A DNA stretch of 64,000 bases from Paracoccaceae bacterium (GTDB lineage: Bacteria > Pseudomonadota > Alphaproteobacteria > Rhodobacterales > Rhodobacteraceae): assembly GCA_030066855.1 (NCBI GenBank), contig JASJAU010000001.1, positions 1 to 64,000 on the forward strand, read 5' to 3'. Below the pieces are notes generated by a model. The model saw only the letters and a program-made list of their open reading frames with translations, was not told the origin of the DNA and searched no databases. The position numbers were made by a program, and so were the translations under genes. Below are positions 45,667 through 56,276 of this stretch, piece after piece. Position 1 is the stretch's first letter; the number at the start of each line of letters is the position of its first letter.

Positions 45667-48078
45667 TCAGTGCGCGGTCGCGCCAGACCCGCTCTCGCCC
45701 TGCGCCGCCGCGCGAGCCGCTGCCGCCGCTTCTTCGGCTGCCTCGTCCCATTCGATCGCCTCGGGCGTATCGATGAGCGCGAGTTTCAGCACTTCGCTCA
45801 CATGCTCGACCGGGATGATCTCCAGCCCGTCCTTAACGTTGTCCGGGATTTCGGCGAGGTCCTTCTCGTTCTCCTCTGGGATCAGGACGGTCTTGATGCC
45901 ACCCCTGAGCGCCGCGAGTAGCTTCTCCTTGAGACCGCCAATCGGCATTGCGTTGCCGCGCAGCGAGACCTCGCCGGTCATGGCGATGTCCTTGCGAACG
46001 GGAATCTGAGTCAGAACCGACACGATCGAGGTCACCATTGCGAGACCGGCCGAGGGTCCGTCCTTTGGCGTAGCCCCATCTGGCACGTGGACGTGGATGT
46101 CGAGCGTGTCGAATTTGGGCGGCTTCACCCCGATCTGCGGCGCGATCGAGCGGACGTAGCTTGAGGCGGCGTCGATTGATTCCTTCATCACTTCGCCAAG
46201 CTTACCCGTCGTCTTCATCCGGCCCTTACCGGGCAGGCGCAGCGCCTCGATCGAGAGAAGATCGCCTCCGACGCTCGTCCAGGCCAGACCCGTAACGACA
46301 CCAACCTGATCCTCCTTCTCAGCCAGACCATAGCGGAACCGCTTCACGCCAAGGAAATCTTCAAGATCCCCAGGCTTTACGGTGACTTTCTCATCCTGCT
46401 TTCGGACGATCTTGGTCACCGCCTTCCGGGCCAGCTTTGCGATCTCGCGCTCGAGGTTTCGCACGCCCGCCTCGCGGGTGTAGGTGCGGATGACCTCGGT
46501 CAGCGCCTCGTCGGTCAGCTCGAACTCCATGTCCTTCAGTCCGTGGTTCTTGACCTGCTTGTGGATCAGATGCTGTTTGGCGATTTCGCGCTTCTCGTCC
46601 TCGGTGTAGCCGGCGAGCGGAATGATCTCCATCCGGTCCAGAAGCGGGCCAGGCATGTTGTAGGAGTTCGCCGTCGTCAGGAACATCACGTTCGAAAGGT
46701 CGTATTCGACCTCGAGATAGTGGTCGACGAAGGTATTGTTCTGCTCCGGATCGAGCACTTCCAGCATGGCCGACGCCGGGTCGCCCCGGAAGTCCTGACC
46801 CATCTTGTCGATCTCGTCGAGCAGAATGAGCGGGTTTGTCGTCTTGGCCTTTTTCAGCGCCTGGATGATCTTGCCGGGCATCGAGCCGATATAGGTCCGG
46901 CGGTGACCTCGGATTTCGCTCTCGTCCCGCACGCCGCCGAGCGAGATGCGAATGAACTCGCGCCCCGTGGCCTTGGCGACCGATTTGCCGAGAGAGGTTT
47001 TGCCCACGCCCGGAGGTCCGACGAGGCACATGATCGGCCCCTTCAGCTTCTTCGAGCGCTGCTGAACGGCAAGATACTCGACAATCCGCTCTTTGACCTT
47101 CTCGAGCCCGTAGTGATCGTCATCGAGGATCTTTTGGGCGCGGGTCAGGTCTTTCTTCACGCGGGATTTGGTGCCCCACGGAATCGACAGCATCCAGTCG
47201 AGGTAGTTGCGCACGACTGTCGCCTCAGCCGACATCGGACTCATGGATTTGAGCTTCTTCAGCTCGCCCTCGGCCTTCTCTCGGGCTTCTTTCGACAGCT
47301 TGGTCTCGGCGATCTTCTCTTCCAGCTCGGCGATTTCGTTCGAGCCGTCCTCGCCCTCGCCCAGCTCCTTCTGAATGGCCTTCATCTGCTCATTCAGATA
47401 GTACTCGCGCTGGGTGCGCTCCATCTGCGATTTGACGCGCGTCTTGATCTTCTTCTCGACCTGCAGAACCGACATCTCGCCCTGCATCAGTCCGAAGACG
47501 GCCTCGAGCCGCTCGGAGACCGATAGCGTTTCAAGAAGCTTCTGCTTCTGATCGACTTCGACGCCGAGGTGACCGGAAACGAGGTCTGCGAGTTTGGCGG
47601 CTTCGCGCGTGTCGCTGACCTGGCTTAACGCCTCTTCGGGGATGTTCTTCTTGACCTTGGCGTAGCGCTCGAACTCCTCCGCAACTGAGCGGACGATGGC
47701 CGCAACGGCCTCCTCATCCCCGGTCTCCTCCTCAAGAGGCGCCGCATAGGCCTCGAAGAACGAGTCGTTATCGATGAATTCAGTGATCTCGACGCGCGAG
47801 CGGCCTTCGACAAGCACCTTGACCGTGCCGTCCGGCAGCTTGAGAAGCTGCAGCACGTTGGCCAGAACGCCGACCTGGAAGATGCCGTCGGTCGTGGGAT
47901 CGTCGACCGCCGGATCGACCTGCGACGACAGCAGGATCTGCTTGTCGTCCTGCATCACCTCCTCCAGCGCGCGGACCGATTTGTCGCGTCCGACGAAGAG
48001 CGGCACGATCATGTGCGGGAAGACCACGATGTCGCGCAGCGGCAGCACTGGGAACGAGGTTTCGAATTGCTCTGTCAT
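45667..48078 (-). CDS. lon: ATP-dependent protease Lon
   Basis: 803 residues from the ATG at 48078, with AAGGA upstream. An in-frame stretch to 48234 lacks a family match. N-terminal substrate domain from [29 protein letters not shown]+ Walker [14 protein letters not shown] and Walker [10 protein letters not shown]. The protease domain has the catalytic Ser in [11 protein letters not shown] and the Lys in [21 protein letters not shown]. It degrades misfolded and regulatory proteins in the cytoplasm. A sigma32-like promoter lies about 80-106 bases upstream and a strong terminator follows, so lon is a single-gene unit. Confidence 0.98.
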   Translation of the reverse strand: MTEQFETSFPVLPLRDIVVFPHMIVPLFVGRDKSVRALEEVMQDDKQILLSSQVDPAVDDPTTDGIFQVGVLANVLQLLKLPDGTVKVLVEGRSRVEITEFIDNDSFFEAYAAPLEEETGDEEAVAAIVRSVAEEFERYAKVKKNIPEEALSQVSDTREAAKLADLVSGHLGVEVDQKQKLLETLSVSERLEAVFGLMQGEMSVLQVEKKIKTRVKSQMERTQREYYLNEQMKAIQKELGEGEDGSNEIAELEEKIAETKLSKEAREKAEGELKKLKSMSPMSAEATVVRNYLDWMLSIPWGTKSRVKKDLTRAQKILDDDHYGLEKVKERIVEYLAVQQRSKKLKGPIMCLVGPPGVGKTSLGKSVAKATGREFIRISLGGVRDESEIRGHRRTYIGSMPGKIIQALKKAKTTNPLILLDEIDKMGQDFRGDPASAMLEVLDPEQNNTFVDHYLEVEYDLSNVMFLTTANSYNMPGPLLDRMEIIPLAGYTEDEKREIAKQHLIHKQVKNHGLKDMEFELTDEALTEVIRTYTREAGVRNLEREIAKLARKAVTKIVRKQDEKVTVKPGDLEDFLGVKRFRYGLAEKEDQVGVVTGLAWTSVGGDLLSIEALRLPGKGRMKTTGKLGEVMKESIDAASSYVRSIAPQIGVKPPKFDTLDIHVHVPDGATPKDGPSAGLAMVTSIVSVLTQIPVRKDIAMTGEVSLRGNAMPIGGLKEKLLAALRGGIKTVLIPEENEKDLAEIPDNVKDGLEIIPVEHVSEVLKLALIDTPEAIEWDEAAEEAAAAARAAAQGESGSGATAH

Positions 48079-48418
48079 TGGTTGTCCTTGTTTTTCGCAA
48101 GAAGGTCCTGCCCCGATCATCGGCAGCCTGGGCCTTCTCCGCTCAATGGCCTCTATATGTGGGGTCGTGCCCCTTGGCTTCAACCATAGGGCTGAGGCTC
48201 GCGCCAGTTTGCCCTCCGGCGCAGCGCGGGGCAAGCCGACAATCCGACAAATGCCGCGGATGACGCGCCCTCACGGTTTTGCAAAGATCCGCCGGTCGAC
48301 AAAGGCCGCTCTCAAACTACTTTCTTTCCGTCAGGGAAACGTTAACCATTGCGCCATAAATAAAACGCAGTTCGGCACTAGCTGAGGAAACGGGGTAAAA
48401 AGAGCAGGAGGTCGAGCG
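48079..48418. other. 340-base gap between lon and a membrane protein gene
   Basis: The divergent promoter region. The half near lon holds the sigma32-like promoter at 48155-48184. The other half, upstream of the membrane protein at 48419, becomes AT-richer and holds GTTAACCATT (TTAACCAT at 48342-48349, matching a CtrA half-site). I see no reading frame of interest and no structured RNA. Confidence 0.6.
48155..48184 (-). promoter_or_regulatory. Sigma32 (RpoH)-like promoter of lon
   Basis: The - strand reads GTTGAAG, 13 bases, then CCCCACATAT, near the RpoH consensus CTTGAA-N(11-16)-CCCCATNT. A start near 48147 would give a leader of about 70 bases before the lon ATG. Heat-shock control of lon is standard in proteobacteria. 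Confidence 0.65.
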
Positions 48419-48934
48419 ATGCTCGAACGCAATTTCCCTACGTTTTGGAAAGAGCGGAAACGCTTGGCATTCGTCGCCGTTCTGGCCTTTCTCGCCGGTT
48501 TCCTCTTCTACGCCCGCGTCGACGCTTATGTTTTCGGGGTGCAGGTCGGGGTGGCCACAGGGTTGATCTACGCCGCCGTCATCGCCCCTGCAGCTCTGAT
48601 AATCTGCCTGTTTTTGCCGCGCATGCGGTTCCTGATCGAGGCGATCGCGGTCTCCCGCCTGCTTGTGGCGCTTTTCGTCTTCGCCTTCCCGGCCATTGGA
48701 CAGGAGCTGCTGTTGCAACCGATACTGATGGCCATTCTGGTCGTGTCGCTTGGCGCGGTTTTGTCGCGCACTGTTCTCCACGGCAAGATCGTCCGCTTCC
48801 GCACAAGAACCTGGCGCGCCGCGCTCCGGCCCCGGCATCACCTCCGCCGGCGGCCCGTCCGGCTTCAGTCAGCGACCGACTGGCAGCGCCGGTTCGTGGG
48901 CTGGGTCGACGACACGGCTCCCATCACCGCCTAA
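48419..48934 (+). CDS. Unknown four-helix membrane protein
   Basis: 171 residues with GGAGG just upstream of the ATG. Four hydrophobic segments at about 15-33, 42-65, 71-90 and 95-113. The last 45 residues are very basic ([21 protein letters not shown]), a cytoplasmic tail. No family is recognised, and residues that could act in catalysis are not evident. It may have a CtrA half-site upstream. Its stop overlaps the convergent tgt stop by 4 bases. Confidence 0.8.
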   Translation: MLERNFPTFWKERKRLAFVAVLAFLAGFLFYARVDAYVFGVQVGVATGLIYAAVIAPAALIICLFLPRMRFLIEAIAVSRLLVALFVFAFPAIGQELLLQPILMAILVVSLGAVLSRTVLHGKIVRFRTRTWRAALRPRHHLRRRPVRLQSATDWQRRFVGWVDDTAPITA

Positions 48935-50061
48935 ACCGGCTCGATATCGCCCTCTGCGCGCTTTGCGTGAAAGGCGGCCTCCCAAGCCTCGAACGCGCCC
49001 TCCGAGATCGCGTCCCGCATCCCCTGCATGATCTCCTGATAGTAATGCAGGTTGTGCCAGGTCAGAAGCATGCCGGAAATCATCTCGCCCGCCCGGAAGA
49101 CGTGATGGAGATAGGCCCGCGAATAAGACCGGCAGGCCGGACAGGAACACTCTTCGTCCAACGGGCGGGGATCGTCAGCATGCCGGGCGTTCTTGATATT
49201 GACCACGCCCCTCCGAGTGAAAGCCTGACCAGTCCTTCCTGAACGCGACGGCAGCACGCAGTCCATCATGTCGATCCCGCGCTTGACCGCGCCCACGATG
49301 TCGTCCGGCTTGCCGACCCCCATTAAATAGCGCGGCCGGTCCGCGGGCAGCATGTCCGGCGCGTAATCGAGAACGCAGAACATCGCCTCCTGCCCCTCGC
49401 CAACCGCCAGCCCGCCGACCGCGTAGCCGTCGAACCCGATCCGCGTGAGCGCTTCGGCAGATTCGGCCCGGAGCGCCTCGGTCACTCCGCCCTGCTGGAT
49501 GCCGAATAGCGCATGCCCCGGACGGTCGCCGAAGGCGTCGCGCGACCGCTCCGCCCAACGCATCGAAAGGCGCATGCTCTCCGCGACCGTCTCCTCCGCT
49601 GCCGGAAGCGCCGGGCATTCGTCGAAACACATCACGATGTCCGAGCCGAGCAGGCGCTGGATTTCCATCGACCGCTCGGGCGTCAGCATGTGTTTCGACC
49701 CGTCGATGTGGCTGGAGAAGCGGACGCCCTCTTCGGCGAGCTTTCGCAGGCTGGCGAGGCTCATCACCTGAAAACCGCCGCTATCGGTCAGGATCGGCCG
49801 CTCCCAGTTCATGAACTTGTGCAGTCCGCCTAGCGCTGCCACCCGCTCAGCGCCCGGCCTCAGCATCAAGTGATAGGTGTTCCCCAGCAGGATGTCGGCC
49901 CCCGTCGCGCGGACGCTCTCGGGCAGCATCGCCTTGACCGTACCCGCTGTGCCGACCGGCATGAAGGCCGGCGTGCGCACCTCTCCCCTGCTGGTCGAAA
50001 TGACGCCCGTCCGCGCCTTGCCATCGGTGGCGCCTAGAATGAAGGAAAAACGCTCCATCAT
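48931..50061 (-). CDS. tgt: Queuine/preQ1 tRNA-ribosyltransferase
   Basis: Tgt swaps guanine-34 for preQ1 in tRNAs with GUN anticodons (Asp, Asn, His, Tyr), acting before QueA. About 376 residues from the tandem ATG at 50061/50058 ([18 protein letters not shown]). A TTG at 50097 is a longer option, and no start has a good ribosome site. Seen: [13 protein letters not shown] (base-binding Asp), [15 protein letters not shown], the nucleophile Asp in [16 protein letters not shown], and zinc ligands in [22 protein letters not shown]. Its substrate tRNA-Asp(GTC) is encoded twice in the window. Confidence 0.96.
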   Translation of the reverse strand: MMERFSFILGATDGKARTGVISTSRGEVRTPAFMPVGTAGTVKAMLPESVRATGADILLGNTYHLMLRPGAERVAALGGLHKFMNWERPILTDSGGFQVMSLASLRKLAEEGVRFSSHIDGSKHMLTPERSMEIQRLLGSDIVMCFDECPALPAAEETVAESMRLSMRWAERSRDAFGDRPGHALFGIQQGGVTEALRAESAEALTRIGFDGYAVGGLAVGEGQEAMFCVLDYAPDMLPADRPRYLMGVGKPDDIVGAVKRGIDMMDCVLPSRSGRTGQAFTRRGVVNIKNARHADDPRPLDEECSCPACRSYSRAYLHHVFRAGEMISGMLLTWHNLHYYQEIMQGMRDAISEGAFEAWEAAFHAKRAEGDIEPV

Positions 50062-50099
50062 GGCCGAGGGGTTAGCGCCATTCCGGGGGAATGGCAAAA

Positions 50100-51008
50100 T
50101 CAGCTTGCCGTGGCGGTCAAATAGTGGATTTCCGCCGGTACCCGCACGACACCATCGACCTCGAAACCCGCGAATTCCGATGCGATGCCAGCCTCTATCG
50201 CCGCAAGATCATCGTCCATTGGCTCCACGGGCGCAAGCAGCATGGTCGACACGGCGGTCATGAGCATTCGGGCCGTGGCCTCAACCGATTCCCCAGGCGT
50301 CAGGTGCAGATCGATCGTTTCCGCCGAGGCCTCCCAGCCCGCGCCATTCAGAATCGCCAGAAGCGCCTCAGCGTCAGCGAAGCGCATCGGTCCGGGCGCA
50401 TCCGGATCAGGCGGCGGGAGATCGGGAAAGCGCGCGACGGCGGCCTTGCGGGGAATGCCAAACCAAGGGTTTTTCGGAGGCCTGCCCCAAACGGCAAGCG
50501 TCATCCGGGCGCCGTCCTTGGCGGCGGAACGGAGATTGGCGAAGGCCGCGGCGGTGTCGGCGAAGAACATGGTGCCGAAATGCGAGATGATCGCGTCGAA
50601 TGCGGCCTGCGGGTACGCGTATGATCCCGCATCGCCTTCGATCAGCGTGACGTTCTCCGGCGCTCGCTCGGCCGCGCGGGCCAGAAGCGGCGGGGCGATG
50701 TCGATGCCCGTGACATGTCCGTCGACGCCGACCGCTTCCGCCGCGAGCATAAGGCTCGGCCCGGTGCCGCATCCAACATCCAGAATGCGCTGGCCCGGCG
50801 CTAGCCCGGCTCGCGCCATCATGCCCTGCATGACCTCAGCATGGGCGGCGTTCAGAAAGCCTTCCGCCTCAAGCCAGGGTTTCGACATCGCGTCCCAATC
50901 CACCCAATTCTCCTCAATCCAATGCTTCAACGGACGGTACCCGATCCCCCGCCCGGACGCGATGTCGGATCGCAGCGGCCATACCAAACCCAAACTGTCG
51001 CGGGTCAT
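50100..51008 (-). CDS. SAM-dependent methyltransferase
   Basis: 302 residues if the ATG at 51008 is used. The frame is open to 51554, but that would run across the divergent sufT-like gene. A start at a later Met (residue about 41, [10 protein letters not shown]) is possible. Motif I is [21 protein letters not shown], followed by [17 protein letters not shown] and [13 protein letters not shown]. It is of the UbiE-like class that methylates small molecules. Substrate unknown. The divergent neighbour is an Fe-S assembly gene. Confidence 0.82.
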   Translation of the reverse strand: MTRDSLGLVWPLRSDIASGRGIGYRPLKHWIEENWVDWDAMSKPWLEAEGFLNAAHAEVMQGMMARAGLAPGQRILDVGCGTGPSLMLAAEAVGVDGHVTGIDIAPPLLARAAERAPENVTLIEGDAGSYAYPQAAFDAIISHFGTMFFADTAAAFANLRSAAKDGARMTLAVWGRPPKNPWFGIPRKAAVARFPDLPPPDPDAPGPMRFADAEALLAILNGAGWEASAETIDLHLTPGESVEATARMLMTAVSTMLLAPVEPMDDDLAAIEAGIASEFAGFEVDGVVRVPAEIHYLTATAS

Positions 51009-51068
51009 CGCCTTTACGGCGCTCCGAAGTTCCTTATATAAAAGGTCGGAAAAACTTGGGCGCGGACG

Positions 51069-51431
51069 ATGACAGAACAGACAGACATGCTGGAAGGGAC
51101 GCCGTTGATCAAGCCGTCGAGCACGGATCATCCGCTCTACGACCCGATAGTCGATGCTTGCCGGACGGTGTTCGACCCCGAAATCCCGGTCAACATCTAC
51201 GATTTGGGTCTCGTCTACACCGTTGAAGTAAATGACGATTCTGATGTGAACGTGATCATGACCCTGACCGCGCCGGGTTGTCCAGTCGCGGGCGAGATGC
51301 CCGGCTGGGTCGCCGACGCGATCGAACCGCTGCCGGGCGTAAGGACTGTGAATGTCGAGCTCACGTGGGATCCCCCCTGGGGCATGGATATGATGTCCGA
51401 TGAGGCGCGGCTCGAACTGGGCTTCATGTAG
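51069..51431 (+). CDS. sufT: SufT-like MIP18/DUF59 Fe-S assembly protein
   Basis: 120 residues. The MIP18/DUF59 core is clear: [43 protein letters not shown] and [17 protein letters not shown]. The conserved Cys (GCPVAGEM) is present. SufT is an auxiliary factor of SUF Fe-S cluster maturation. It is followed after 58 bases by a SufA/IscA-like gene, and the two probably form an operon outside any visible sufBCD cluster. Confidence 0.88.
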   Translation: MTEQTDMLEGTPLIKPSSTDHPLYDPIVDACRTVFDPEIPVNIYDLGLVYTVEVNDDSDVNVIMTLTAPGCPVAGEMPGWVADAIEPLPGVRTVNVELTWDPPWGMDMMSDEARLELGFM

Positions 51432-51489
51432 CCCCCTTGGCGCGAGCGCCGCGCCACCATAGGTTGGGGCGAGGAACAGGAGAGCGACG

Positions 51490-51879
51490 ATGTTCGGCAT
51501 TCCGGGAAAGCAGGCCGTCACTATGACGCCCGCCGCCATTCGCCAGATCGCCAAGCTGATGGAGAAAGACGGCCATCAGGGGCTCCGAATCGGCGTTAAG
51601 AAGGGCGGCTGCGCCGGCATGGAATACACCATGGACTTCGCCGAGACGGTTGATCCCATGGACGAAATCGTCGAGCAGGACGGCGCGCGAGTGATGATCG
51701 CGCCGATGGCGCAGATGTTCCTCTTTGGAACCGAGATCGATTACGAGACCTCGCTTCTCGAAAGCGGCTTCAAGTTCCGCAATCCGAACGTGGAAGACGC
51801 CTGCGGCTGCGGTGAATCCATAAAGTTCAAGGACGTCGAGGGACTCAGCGCCGAGCGCGAGGAGGCCTCCAAGGCTTGA
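51490..51879 (+). CDS. sufA: A-type Fe-S carrier (SufA/IscA/ErpA family)
   Basis: 129 residues with AGGAG seven bases before the ATG. The three cluster-binding cysteines are visible: GGCAGMEYT and the C-terminal CGCGESI. It receives clusters from the assembly scaffold and passes them to client enzymes. In the window, possible clients are aconitase and IspG. SufT-like upstream neighbour. The paralogue name (SufA, IscA or ErpA) cannot be settled without a tree. Confidence 0.9.
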   Translation: MFGIPGKQAVTMTPAAIRQIAKLMEKDGHQGLRIGVKKGGCAGMEYTMDFAETVDPMDEIVEQDGARVMIAPMAQMFLFGTEIDYETSLLESGFKFRNPNVEDACGCGESIKFKDVEGLSAEREEASKA

Positions 51880-51932
51880 CCTTCCTGACATGGCCGTCAT
51901 TGTCCCGCCCGGACTGCTGACGGGAGGATGAC

Positions 51933-52676
51933 ATGCGCCGCAAACTGGCCGCCGGAAACTGGAAAATGAACGGAACTGGCGGGAGCTTGGCCGAGGCCGA
52001 CGCGCTGGCAGCCGCCTGGCCTCAGGCGGCGTGCGACATCCTCATCTGCCCACCCGCGACCTTGTTGTCGCGCCTGTCGGATCGGCTCTCGGGAAGTCTC
52101 ATCGCGACCGGAGCGCAGGACTGCCACACCGCAAGCTCCGGCGCCCATACCGGTGACGTCAGCGCCGATATGGTGGCGGACGCGGGCGGCAGTCATGTGA
52201 TCCTCGGTCACTCTGAGCGTCGGGCGGACCATGGCGAGACGGACGCGCTTGTGCGTGCCAAAGCCGAGGCCGCCCTCGGCGCCGGTCTGATCGCCGTCGT
52301 ATGCGTCGGCGAAACGCTCGAGGAGCGCGAGGCCGGTCAGACCATCGACATCGTCGGCGGCCAGCTCGCCGGCTCGCTCCCCGATGGCGCAACCGCCGCC
52401 AATACAGTTGTCGCATATGAGCCGGTTTGGGCGATCGGCACCGGCAAGGTGCCCACGCTGGAGGAGATCGGCGCGGTCCATGACGACATCCGCGCCCGCC
52501 TTGTCGCGCGTTTCGGCGCTGAAGGCGACGGCATCCGCGTCCTCTACGGCGGCTCGGTGAAACCTTCCAACGCGGCGGAAATCTTCGGCGTCTCTAACGT
52601 CGATGGCGCCCTTGTCGGCGGCGCGTCGCTTAAGGCGGACGATTTCGGCGGGATCATCGCGGCCTTGAACGCCTAG
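51933..52676 (+). CDS. tpiA: Triose-phosphate isomerase
   Basis: 247 residues, a TIM-barrel enzyme interconverting dihydroxyacetone phosphate and glyceraldehyde 3-phosphate in the cytoplasm. Catalytic residues: the Lys in AGNWKMNG, the His in LGHSERR, the Glu in [12 protein letters not shown], and the phosphate loop [12 protein letters not shown]. Strong GGGAGGA site. Same strand as sufA after 53 bases. Its stop codon shares a CTAG with the zapE stop on the other strand. Confidence 0.98.
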   Translation: MRRKLAAGNWKMNGTGGSLAEADALAAAWPQAACDILICPPATLLSRLSDRLSGSLIATGAQDCHTASSGAHTGDVSADMVADAGGSHVILGHSERRADHGETDALVRAKAEAALGAGLIAVVCVGETLEEREAGQTIDIVGGQLAGSLPDGATAANTVVAYEPVWAIGTGKVPTLEEIGAVHDDIRARLVARFGAEGDGIRVLYGGSVKPSNAAEIFGVSNVDGALVGGASLKADDFGGIIAALNA

Positions 52677-53752
52677 TCGGCGTCCCGCCCCCAATCCGCC
52701 GCCTGCATCTCGATCAACCGGCTGGCGGTGCGCTCGAACTCGAAACTCCCCTCGCCCTCGATGTAGAGGTTGTCGGGGATATCTGCCGCGCTGGCGATCA
52801 GCCGGACCTTCGCCTCGTAAAGCGCGTCGATCAACGTAACGAAGCGGCGGGCCTGGTTATAGTTCTCGGACGATAGCCGGGGAATGTCCTCCATGATCAG
52901 AACTCGCACGGCATCGGCCAGAGCGAGGTAGTCCGCCGGGCCAAGGGGCTGGCCGCAGAGGTCATAGAACTTCGCCCGCGCCACGCCATTGGAGAAGGCC
53001 GGGATCTCAACATCCCGCCCCTTGATGTGCAGGACCAGCCGCTCGGACCGGCCTTTTGAGAGGTCGTTCCATATCGCGTCGATCGCCACTCGCGCATCGG
53101 CGTTCGCGGGATGAAAATAGACCTGCTCGCCCGCCAGCCTGTCCTGTCGATAGTCCTTGTGGGAAGTAAGCTCCCAAACCTCCATCTTCTCCTTCAGCAG
53201 CTCGATGAAGGGAATGAACAGCGCCCGGTTCAGGCCATCCTTGTAGAGATCGTCGGGGACGCGGTTCGACGTGGTGACGACTGTCACGCCATGGGTGAAC
53301 ATCCTCTCGAACAGCCGTCCGACGATCATCGCGTCGGCGATGTCGGTGATCTGCATCTCGTCAAGGCAGAGAAGCCGCAGGCTCTCCGCCATCTCGTCGG
53401 CCACCGGCTTGATCGCGTCATCCACGCCTGTCTGGCGCGCCGCGTGCAACTTGGTCTGCACCTCCTGCATGAAAGCGTGGAAATGCACGCGCCGGCTTGG
53501 CACGTCATGCGTCTCGTCATGGAAGAGGTCCATGAGCATGGACTTGCCGCGTCCAACGCCGCCCCAGAGATAGAGACCCCGGATCGGCTCGGGCTTCTTC
53601 GCGAAGAACCCGCCCAGGCGCGGCTTCGCGGGCGCCGCATGGAGCGCGGCGATGATCCGGTCGAGCTCCGGCAGAACCTCCTCCTGCGCCGGATCGGGCA
53701 GAAGATGCTCGGCGTCGATGCGCTCCTGATAGGCTTGGGTGATATGGCCCAT
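52673..53752 (-). CDS. zapE: ZapE / AFG1-family ATPase
   Basis: 359 residues. Walker [18 protein letters not shown] and Walker [17 protein letters not shown] mark the AFG1-like AAA family, followed by [22 protein letters not shown]. In E. coli the protein (ZapE) acts with FtsZ at the division site during stress. In mitochondria the relative LACE1 handles oxidative-phosphorylation proteins. It is convergent with tpiA and shares the stop-codon CTAG. Probably membrane-associated in the cytoplasm. Confidence 0.95.
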   Translation of the reverse strand: MGHITQAYQERIDAEHLLPDPAQEEVLPELDRIIAALHAAPAKPRLGGFFAKKPEPIRGLYLWGGVGRGKSMLMDLFHDETHDVPSRRVHFHAFMQEVQTKLHAARQTGVDDAIKPVADEMAESLRLLCLDEMQITDIADAMIVGRLFERMFTHGVTVVTTSNRVPDDLYKDGLNRALFIPFIELLKEKMEVWELTSHKDYRQDRLAGEQVYFHPANADARVAIDAIWNDLSKGRSERLVLHIKGRDVEIPAFSNGVARAKFYDLCGQPLGPADYLALADAVRVLIMEDIPRLSSENYNQARRFVTLIDALYEAKVRLIASAADIPDNLYIEGEGSFEFERTASRLIEMQAADWGRDAD

Positions 53753-53792
53753 GCCGCTGTTCGAACCACAGGCGGCCGAAAAAGGAAAGGGA

Positions 53793-54923
53793 TCAGGCGC
53801 TTGTCACGTCGTGGCGGTAGAGCCAGTCGAAGCGCCGGAGCGGATGCGCCGGGGCGACGCTGCCCGCCAGCCGTAGAAGCGCATGCGCCGCAAAACGAAC
53901 CGGCGGCGACGACAGGTGGTAGTTCCGCGCGTTGGACGTAGCGGCCTCAGTAATGCGCGTCGCACGGCTCCGCCGCCGCGATTGGTAATCCTCGAGCGCC
54001 TCAGTCACGGGCGCTTTCGACAGCGCGTCGGCCAGCACCCAGGCGTCCTCGAGCGCGAGGTTCGCGCCCTGAGCTAGGAACGGCAGGGTCGGATGCGCGG
54101 CGTCGCCAAGGAGGACCTGGCGTCCCGAAAACCAGCGGTGCGCCACGCGGTGACGGTAGAGGCCCCAGAGATGGACTTCCTCGACCTGCTCAAGCCAGCC
54201 TTTCACGTCGCGGCTGAACCCGGCAAAGGCGGCCCGCAGGTTCGACGGGTGATCCTCGTGGCTCCAGCCCTCGTCGGCCCAAGCCTCGCGCTCCTCTACC
54301 GCCACAATGTTCCGTAGCCCGCCCGGCAACGGATAGGTCACAAGATGACGCCCCGGCCCCACGTAGACCTCCGCCACCGGTGGCGGCTCCCCGGGCACCA
54401 GCGCCCGCCATGCGACCTGCTTGGTGAAAAAGGGCTTCGAGGCCTCATCGACCCGCGCTCGCATCCGCGACTTGAGACCATCGGCGCCGATAAGCAGATC
54501 GTCGCCTTCGAGCGCCGCGCCCTCCGGCGGCGGCGCGATCTCGCGCCCTGTCTCAAGGGCGACGCCGGCCTCTTCGGCGCCGGCCTTCAAGACGTCGATC
54601 ATCCGGGCGCGGTGAACAAAGCGCCATTCAAGGTCGCCCGCATGCTCTGACAGATCGAGTGTCAACACCTCCCGCCCCGTCGGACCGTCAATCAGCCGAA
54701 CCGCCTCGGCCTCGATCGAAACCTCCGCCAGCGCCGCGTCGAGGCCGAGCGCCCGGAGAACGTTCCAGCCATTGGGCGAGATTTGAATGCCCGCGCCCAC
54801 CTCGGCGATCGCTTCCGTCTTCTCGGCGACGGTAACAGCATGACCGGCCTCTGCCAGAGCGCGGGCCGCCGCCAGTCCGCCGATCCCGGCGCCCGCAATC
54901 GTGATCTTCATGGCCTCGCTCAT
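53793..54923 (-). CDS. FAD-dependent monooxygenase (salicylate hydroxylase-like)
   Basis: 376 residues from the ATG at 54923, with AGGAT eight bases upstream. The frame reaches 55145, but that would overlap the M20D gene. An ATG at 54911 is too close to a GAGG. The FAD site AGAGIGGLAAARALAEAGHAVTV and the second FAD motif LLGDAAHPTLPFLAQGANLALEDAW are typical of group A flavin hydroxylases. The DG motif is in LLIGADGLKSRMR. It probably hydroxylates an aromatic substrate using NAD(P)H. Substrate unknown. Confidence 0.9.
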   Translation of the reverse strand: MSEAMKITIAGAGIGGLAAARALAEAGHAVTVAEKTEAIAEVGAGIQISPNGWNVLRALGLDAALAEVSIEAEAVRLIDGPTGREVLTLDLSEHAGDLEWRFVHRARMIDVLKAGAEEAGVALETGREIAPPPEGAALEGDDLLIGADGLKSRMRARVDEASKPFFTKQVAWRALVPGEPPPVAEVYVGPGRHLVTYPLPGGLRNIVAVEEREAWADEGWSHEDHPSNLRAAFAGFSRDVKGWLEQVEEVHLWGLYRHRVAHRWFSGRQVLLGDAAHPTLPFLAQGANLALEDAWVLADALSKAPVTEALEDYQSRRRSRATRITEAATSNARNYHLSSPPVRFAAHALLRLAGSVAPAHPLRRFDWLYRHDVTSA

Positions 54924-54969
54924 CGCGCTGATCCTGCCGGCAGATCTGACACGCGCGCCTTGATCCCCG

Positions 54970-56136
54970 TCAAGCGGCCAGCGGCATCCGACCTTCCACG
55001 ATCTCGACGAACCAGGAGCATCCGGCGGGAATGGCCTCGTCATTGAAATCGTACTCGGGGTGATGCACGCGAGCGGTGTCGCCGTTGCCCACCAGAATGT
55101 ACGCGCCCGGCCGCTTCTGAAGCATGAAGGAGAAATCCTCGCCACCCATCACCATGGGCTCCTCCGCGCAGCCGCCGGAGACGCGCTTGGCCGCCTCTAT
55201 GGCGAAGTCCGTCTGCTCCGGCGCGTTGACCATCATCGGGTAGTTGCGCTTGTAATCCACGTGGGCCGAGGCGCCAAAGGCCTTCGCCGTATGCTCGGCG
55301 ATCTCTTTGATCCGCATTTCCGCCAGATCGTGGGTTTCGTCGTCAAGCGTGCGGACGGTGCCGCGCAGGCGGACCTCCTGAGGTATTACGTTATAGGCGG
55401 TCGAAGAGGTCTCGAAAGACGTCACCGAGACCACGACCTGCTTGACCGGGTCGGCATTCCGACTGGCGATCGTCTGAAGCGCCAGGATCACTTGGCTAGC
55501 CGCCACCGTCGGGTCGATCGTTTCATAGGGCTTGGCGGCATGCCCACCCCGGCCCTCGATCAAAATGTCGAAGAGGTCGGTCGCGGCGAAAAAGCGCCCC
55601 GAGCGGATCGAGAAGGCGCCGGTCTCGAGACCGGGCCAGTTGTGCATGGCATAGACCTCATCGATGCCAAAACGCTCAATCATCCCGTCCTCGACCATCT
55701 CGCGCCCGCCGCCGCCGCCTTCTTCGGCGGGCTGGAAGATGACCGTGACCGTGCCGTCGAAGGACCGCGTCTCGCAGAGATACTTGGCCGCGCCCAAAAG
55801 CATCGCGGTATGCCCGTCATGCCCGCAGGCGTGCATCTTGCCGGGCGACTTCGAGGCGTAATCGAGGCCGGTCGCCTCGTCGATGGGGAGCGCGTCCATG
55901 TCGGCGCGGAGACCGATCACCCGGCTCCTGGTGTCCTCCCGGCCCTTGATCAGACCCACGACGCCGGTCCGCCCGATCCCGCGATGCACCTCCTCGCAGC
56001 CAAACGCCTTCAAGCGGTCGGCAACGACGCTTGCAGTCCTATCCACGTCGAACAACAACTCGGGATTCTCATGAAAGTCCCGGCGCCAGGCGGTGATTTC
56101 GGCGTGAAGCTCGGAGAAGCGGTTTCGGACCGGCAC
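54970..56136 (-). CDS. M20D amidohydrolase (hippurate hydrolase-like)
   Basis: 388 residues from a GTG at 56136, with AAAGGA seven bases upstream. The frame is open to 56217, but this start matches the family. The metal sites are HACGHDGHTAML (Cys/His/Asp) and FQPAEEGGGGGREMVEDG (catalytic Glu), then MHNWPGLETGA. It hydrolyses N-acyl or other amide bonds of amino acids, possibly of auxin- or hippurate-like compounds. The FAD monooxygenase follows it on the same strand. Confidence 0.92.
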   Translation of the reverse strand: MPVRNRFSELHAEITAWRRDFHENPELLFDVDRTASVVADRLKAFGCEEVHRGIGRTGVVGLIKGREDTRSRVIGLRADMDALPIDEATGLDYASKSPGKMHACGHDGHTAMLLGAAKYLCETRSFDGTVTVIFQPAEEGGGGGREMVEDGMIERFGIDEVYAMHNWPGLETGAFSIRSGRFFAATDLFDILIEGRGGHAAKPYETIDPTVAASQVILALQTIASRNADPVKQVVVSVTSFETSSTAYNVIPQEVRLRGTVRTLDDETHDLAEMRIKEIAEHTAKAFGASAHVDYKRNYPMMVNAPEQTDFAIEAAKRVSGGCAEEPMVMGGEDFSFMLQKRPGAYILVGNGDTARVHHPEYDFNDEAIPAGCSWFVEIVEGRMPLAA

Positions 56137-56235
56137 GGGTATTTCCTTTCTGATCAGGCCGGGGAAGCGCGTTTCCGCGCTTTCCGCTTGGCCAAAGTGA
56201 TTTTGGGGGAGCCGCACAGCGGCAGGGGCGAAGCC

Positions 56236-56270
56236 CCAAAAAGGGACGCCGCGCTGGAAGGCGCGGCGTC
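56236..56270 (-). terminator. Rho-independent terminator of bioY
   Basis: Perfect 10-bp stem GACGCCGCGC / GCGCGGCGTC with a six-base loop at 56245-56270. On the - strand a CCCTTTTT run follows at 56238-56242. It lies 7 bases after the bioY stop. A second small hairpin (GGGGCGAAGCCCC) is next to it. Confidence 0.92.
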
Positions 56271-56276
56271 ACCAAA

